Positions 59,836 to 64,000 of a stretch of 64,000 bases of DNA are shown piece after piece. The stretch is from Paraphaeosphaeria minitans. Its lineage: Eukaryota > Ascomycota > Dothideomycetes > Pleosporales > Didymosphaeriaceae. Numbering within the stretch: position 1 is the first letter of the stretch; each line of letters opens with the position of its first letter. The stretch is taken from NCBI GenBank assembly GCA_015832175.1, contig WJXW01000011.1:124001-188000 (forward strand), read 5' to 3'. The notes below the pieces were generated by a model. That model did not search any database. It was not told the DNA's origin and saw only the letters and a list, made by a program, of their open reading frames with translations. The position numbers were made by a program, and so were the translations under genes.

Positions 59836-59900
59836 CTATAATCCTTTTTCCTCCTTTATTATATAATCCTATTTAAATTTACTTCTAGAATTAATTATAT

Positions 59901-60138
59901 TATTGGTTTGGCTTAATCTGCAATTAAGCATTTAAGGGTTAATAGTATACTATCGTGTAAAGGGTGAGAAGTAGGTTTAATTAATTACGTCTGGTCTATT
60001 ATACAAAGGGGCACTGAGGGCTTTATAAAGTCTCTGCCTCTTAGCGCTAACCTAAGTAGTAGGTCCTTGTGCGGGTCCCTATAGGTAGGCAGGCCCCTAT
60101 TTTACTTAGTGCTATTTGTACGATAAACTGTATAGACA
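59901..60138. repeat. E7 left LTR
   Basis: 238 bp; same length as the solo LTR at 24516-24753. Confidence 0.85.
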
Positions 60139-62313
60139 CTAGTAACTTTTCTTTTATATAATAGCTTATATCTATTATACACTTTCCTTTTTTTATTCTT
60201 CTCTATCTATACAGTTAGCCTTCCCCTATTAGAATAGGTTATAAGGTAGGTGTAGTGTCACTGTGTAGTAGAGGTCCTATTTACACTTACTTTTGTATAA
60301 ATAAGTAGTAATAGCTAACCTGCTTAGTTCTTACTCTACCCCTTTACACAGTAGTAGAGTTGTATTACGTAATAAGGCTTTTTCTAGGCATATGTCTTAT
60401 ACGCAAATAGAAGGTGGGGTATTAAGTAATATAATACTTAGCGCTAGGTCTTAGTAAGCAGGTATAGAAAGATCGCTCCTAGTTGTGCGATAAAGGTATA
60501 TAGTAGAAGTAAGGTATAAGGTAGCCTTCTGTGCTTCTTCTTTATTACTCTATTAGTCTTATTTATCTTCCTTTTCTTTTATGCGATAGTTTTCTTCCTC
60601 TAGCTCTCTTTTAAAGTTAAGGATATATACTTATATATTTATAGTAGAGAGTTTATATTTGTAGAAGTTAGTGTATAATAATATATATTACCTTTTAGCT
60701 TACTAGGTATCCTTTAGTAGATAGTTAGTAGACTAGTATCTTTCTTTGTAGTATATAAAGTATTTCTACTTTATACGAGAGCTTAAACTTTTAAAGTTGC
60801 TTTTTTTTTTTAGTCTAAAGGTTAATCTGCCTCTAGAGGGGCTAGATCCTCTTATACAATTAGGATTATTATATTATTAATTAGTGTAGTATACCTCTTT
60901 ACTATCTTAGAGGAACTATAACTTTTTCCTATTTTTAGTAACTTAGAGTAACGCACAAAGGTCGCTAAGTAAGCCTTTTACTATATTTTTAGGGTTAAAT
61001 ATAGCTTATTTAAGGTTAGGATAGCTGTAGTATACTTATATAATAGTAGTGTGTAGTTATAATTTACTACTAAAGCCTTATTTAAGAGCCCTTTAGGCTA
61101 AAGTAAGCTTATTAACTATTACTTCTAGGGCCTTATACGATATAGTAGCTAGATTATCCCTTTTATAGTGTTTAAAGGTAAAAGTAGTCTAGTCTGTCTA
61201 GTACTAATTGTAATTAACACTAGTGTTAAAGTGCCTATTTAGTCTATTGTATAATTTATCCTATAGAAGTCCTAGTCTAATATTGTGTAGGTAGTAGGTA
61301 CTCGCATGATTAGAAAGGATTCCTAGGAAGATATTTATATACTAGTTTTATAGTATGCCTAGCCTATAGTATAGTTCTCTAAAGACTTTTATCTTGTCTA
61401 CTAAGATATTATATAGCTTACTAGTGTAGTTATTCTTTTTACTCTAAGCCTTCTAAAAGAGAATAATCTTATCTAGCTAGATATAAGCATGATTTCCTAG
61501 TTATTAAGAAGACTAGGAGTGTTTAGCCTCTTTGTACGATGTAGTTTATTAGGCAAAAGTAGTCTAGGTTTTAGGCTACTACTACTAGTGTAGCTCTATA
61601 TATAGTGTCTCTGTCCTCACATATATAGGGATAGGCCCTAGCTGTGCTCTATATATATATACATTACTTATAGATAGTATAGGTTATATTATTAAAATTA
61701 TATAAAGCGGTTTAGGTTACAGTTACAGAGTTATTGTATAAAGGGTCTATAGCTTATAGTTAAGCTGTAATAGTTTAAAGAGTTTCTTTATATAGGTGTT
61801 CTTTATTATAAAATTAGTAGTAATAAAGCCTTTTTTTATAAGAAAAGTAATAAGCTTTCTCCTTACTATATAACTAATCTTATTAAAAGTTCTCTCTTTC
61901 TAGTTATTAAAATCTTTAGTAAAAGAAAAAATTACTTCTTTACCTTTAAGGCTGCTTACGCGATATTATGTAATTATATATACTATATAAGTGTTTAGCT
62001 GTTTTAGAGAAGGGGGTAGGTGGCTGTGTAGATTTACTCTATTTATCTAGTATTTTTATGTAATCTCTCCTCTTAAGGTAATAGCCTTAATGTTTATTAC
62101 TTCCTCTACTTATTAAAGCTATATTACTTTATTTTCTTACTAAGAAGGTAGTATTAATTATTACGTAATGTCTTTAGGTTGTAGTTCTTCTAGGAAGTCT
62201 CCTAGTCTTAAGGCTATATTATTATTGTCTTTCTTAGTTATGCGATGTATCTGCGTTTAGTTATTGCTAGTTTAATTATGCGACATGTTTTTTAGGGTTG
62301 TGAATATGCTTAC

Positions 62314-62542
62314 TATCTCCTTTCTTTTCTATAGAATAGCTTAGACTAGATTATGCGACTCTTTATAGATATATACGCTTTGTTTCTACTTATTATATAA
62401 TTTAAAATTTAATCTCTAGTAAAGGTATTATCTCTTTTCTTTTCTGTAGAATAGCTTAGACTAGATTATACGACTCTTTATAAATGTGCGCGCTTTGTTT
62501 CTGCTTATTATATAATCTAAAATTTAATCTCTAGTAAAGGTA
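62314..62542. repeat. 115-bp tandem duplication inside E7
   Basis: Two adjacent copies beginning TATCTC(C/T)TTTC at 62314 and 62429, differing only by transitions. Confidence 0.85.
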
Positions 62543-62631
62543 ATAATATAGAGCCTATGTATCTAGCTTATAGGGCGCTTTGTCTTTAGATCTTGCTAGT
62601 TTATAGTTAATTAGAATTAACTACTAATTAG

Positions 62632-62943
62632 TGTTAGTTTGGCTTAATCTGCAATTAAGCATTTAAGGGTTAATAGTATACTATTATATAAAGGGTAAGA
62701 AGTAGGTTTAATTAATTACGTCTAGTCTATTATACAAAGGGGCACTAAGGGCTTTATAAAGTCTCTGCCTCTTAGCGCTAACTTAAGTAGGGGGTTCTTG
62801 TGTAGGTCCTTATAGGTAGGCAAGGCCTTATAAAGTCTCTGCCTCTTAGCGCTAACCTAAGTAGTGGGTCCTTGTGCAGGTCCCTATAGGTAGGTAGGCC
62901 CCTATTTTACTTAGTGCTATTTGTACAATAAACTATACAGACA
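62632..62943. repeat. E7 right LTR with 74-bp duplication
   Basis: 312 bp. A segment starting with GCCTTATAAAGTCTCTGCC occurs twice in tandem (from about 62750 and 62825). Confidence 0.85.
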
Positions 62944-62948
62944 TATAT

Positions 62949-63066
62949 CCTATTACTATTAGGAGAAATTGGCACATAGAGTAAATACTAAAATATATTA
63001 TAACTATAAAACTTATAAGTAAGAGTTTATAAGAGTATAAATGTCTCTTTACTTTCTTATTACACC
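62949..63066. other. AT-rich spacer after E7
   Basis: 118 bp continuing the E7 target sequence; nothing recognised. Confidence 0.4.

Positions 63067-64000
<934 letters not shown>

Larger units (their letters stand above)
59901..62943. mobile_element. E7: short LTR element of unrecognised type
   Basis: LTRs 59901-60138 (238 bp) and 62632-62943 (312 bp, enlarged by a 74-bp internal duplication). Ends TATTGGTTTGGC/TGTTAGTTTGGC and ATAGACA/ACAGACA. Perfect target duplication TATAT (59896-59900, 62944-62948). The 2.5-kb internal part contains no gag, RT or integrase motif that I could recognise on either strand, so it is either a non-autonomous element or too decayed to read; transcription direction is therefore unknown. 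Confidence 0.82.

Overview
The window is nuclear DNA of a filamentous ascomycete, most likely a Dothideomycete (lineage inferred). Evidence: genes with very short introns (44-100 bp, up to 153 bp in one gene) carrying GTRNGT donors and CTRAC/CTAAT branch points, a fungal-type U1 snRNA, a Mis6-type kinetochore gene, and a large block of chromovirus-type Ty3/gypsy elements destroyed by what looks like RIP (repeat-induced point mutation: CpA/TpG nearly gone, TA in excess, in-frame stops at former Gln/Trp/Arg codons).

Layout. (1) 1-17.28 kb is ordinary, balanced-composition gene space: the 3' end of a GPI13/PIG-O gene, an unrecognised 618-aa protein, a 3.2-kb non-coding stretch with a degenerate repeat family, a small 153-aa orphan, an APH/choline-kinase-like protein, a U1 snRNA gene with its TATA box, a mitochondrial GGQ release-factor-like protein (MTRFR/Rso55 type) divergent from a serine palmitoyltransferase small subunit, a 192-aa orphan, and an eight-exon CENP-I/Mis6 gene. 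The genes are unrelated housekeeping functions; no operon-like or biosynthetic cluster is seen. (2) At about 17.28 kb composition changes abruptly to AT-rich. (3) 18,509-59,835 is a single nest of LTR retrotransposons that can be resolved base by base from LTR ends and 5-bp target-site duplications (TSDs). The host element E0 (7.64 kb when nested DNA is subtracted, 192-bp LTRs, TSD CTATA) carries four separate insertions: E1, in its left LTR (18,601-25,491); a solo LTR (31,404-31,834); E3 (31,898-51,659), itself split by E4 and E5; and E6 (52,370-58,950). E1 in turn carries a 238-bp solo LTR of the E7 family. (4) 59,901-62,943 is a further LTR element, E7. (5) From 63,067 to the window end there is an uninterrupted (TAT)n tract of 934 bp.

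E1, E3, E4, E5 and E6 are one chromovirus lineage: they share R-U5, gag, protease, RT, RNase H and integrase, but carry three different 3' modules (integrase C-terminus, a convergent antisense reading frame with a CxxC cluster and coiled coil, and the U3 promoter). This modular swapping and the recurrent antisense frame are the most unusual signals here. All element genes are broken by mutation and none can be expressed as intact protein.

Functions are assigned by reading motifs by eye; no database search was possible. Exon models in the gene-rich part were built from splice signals and frame continuity.
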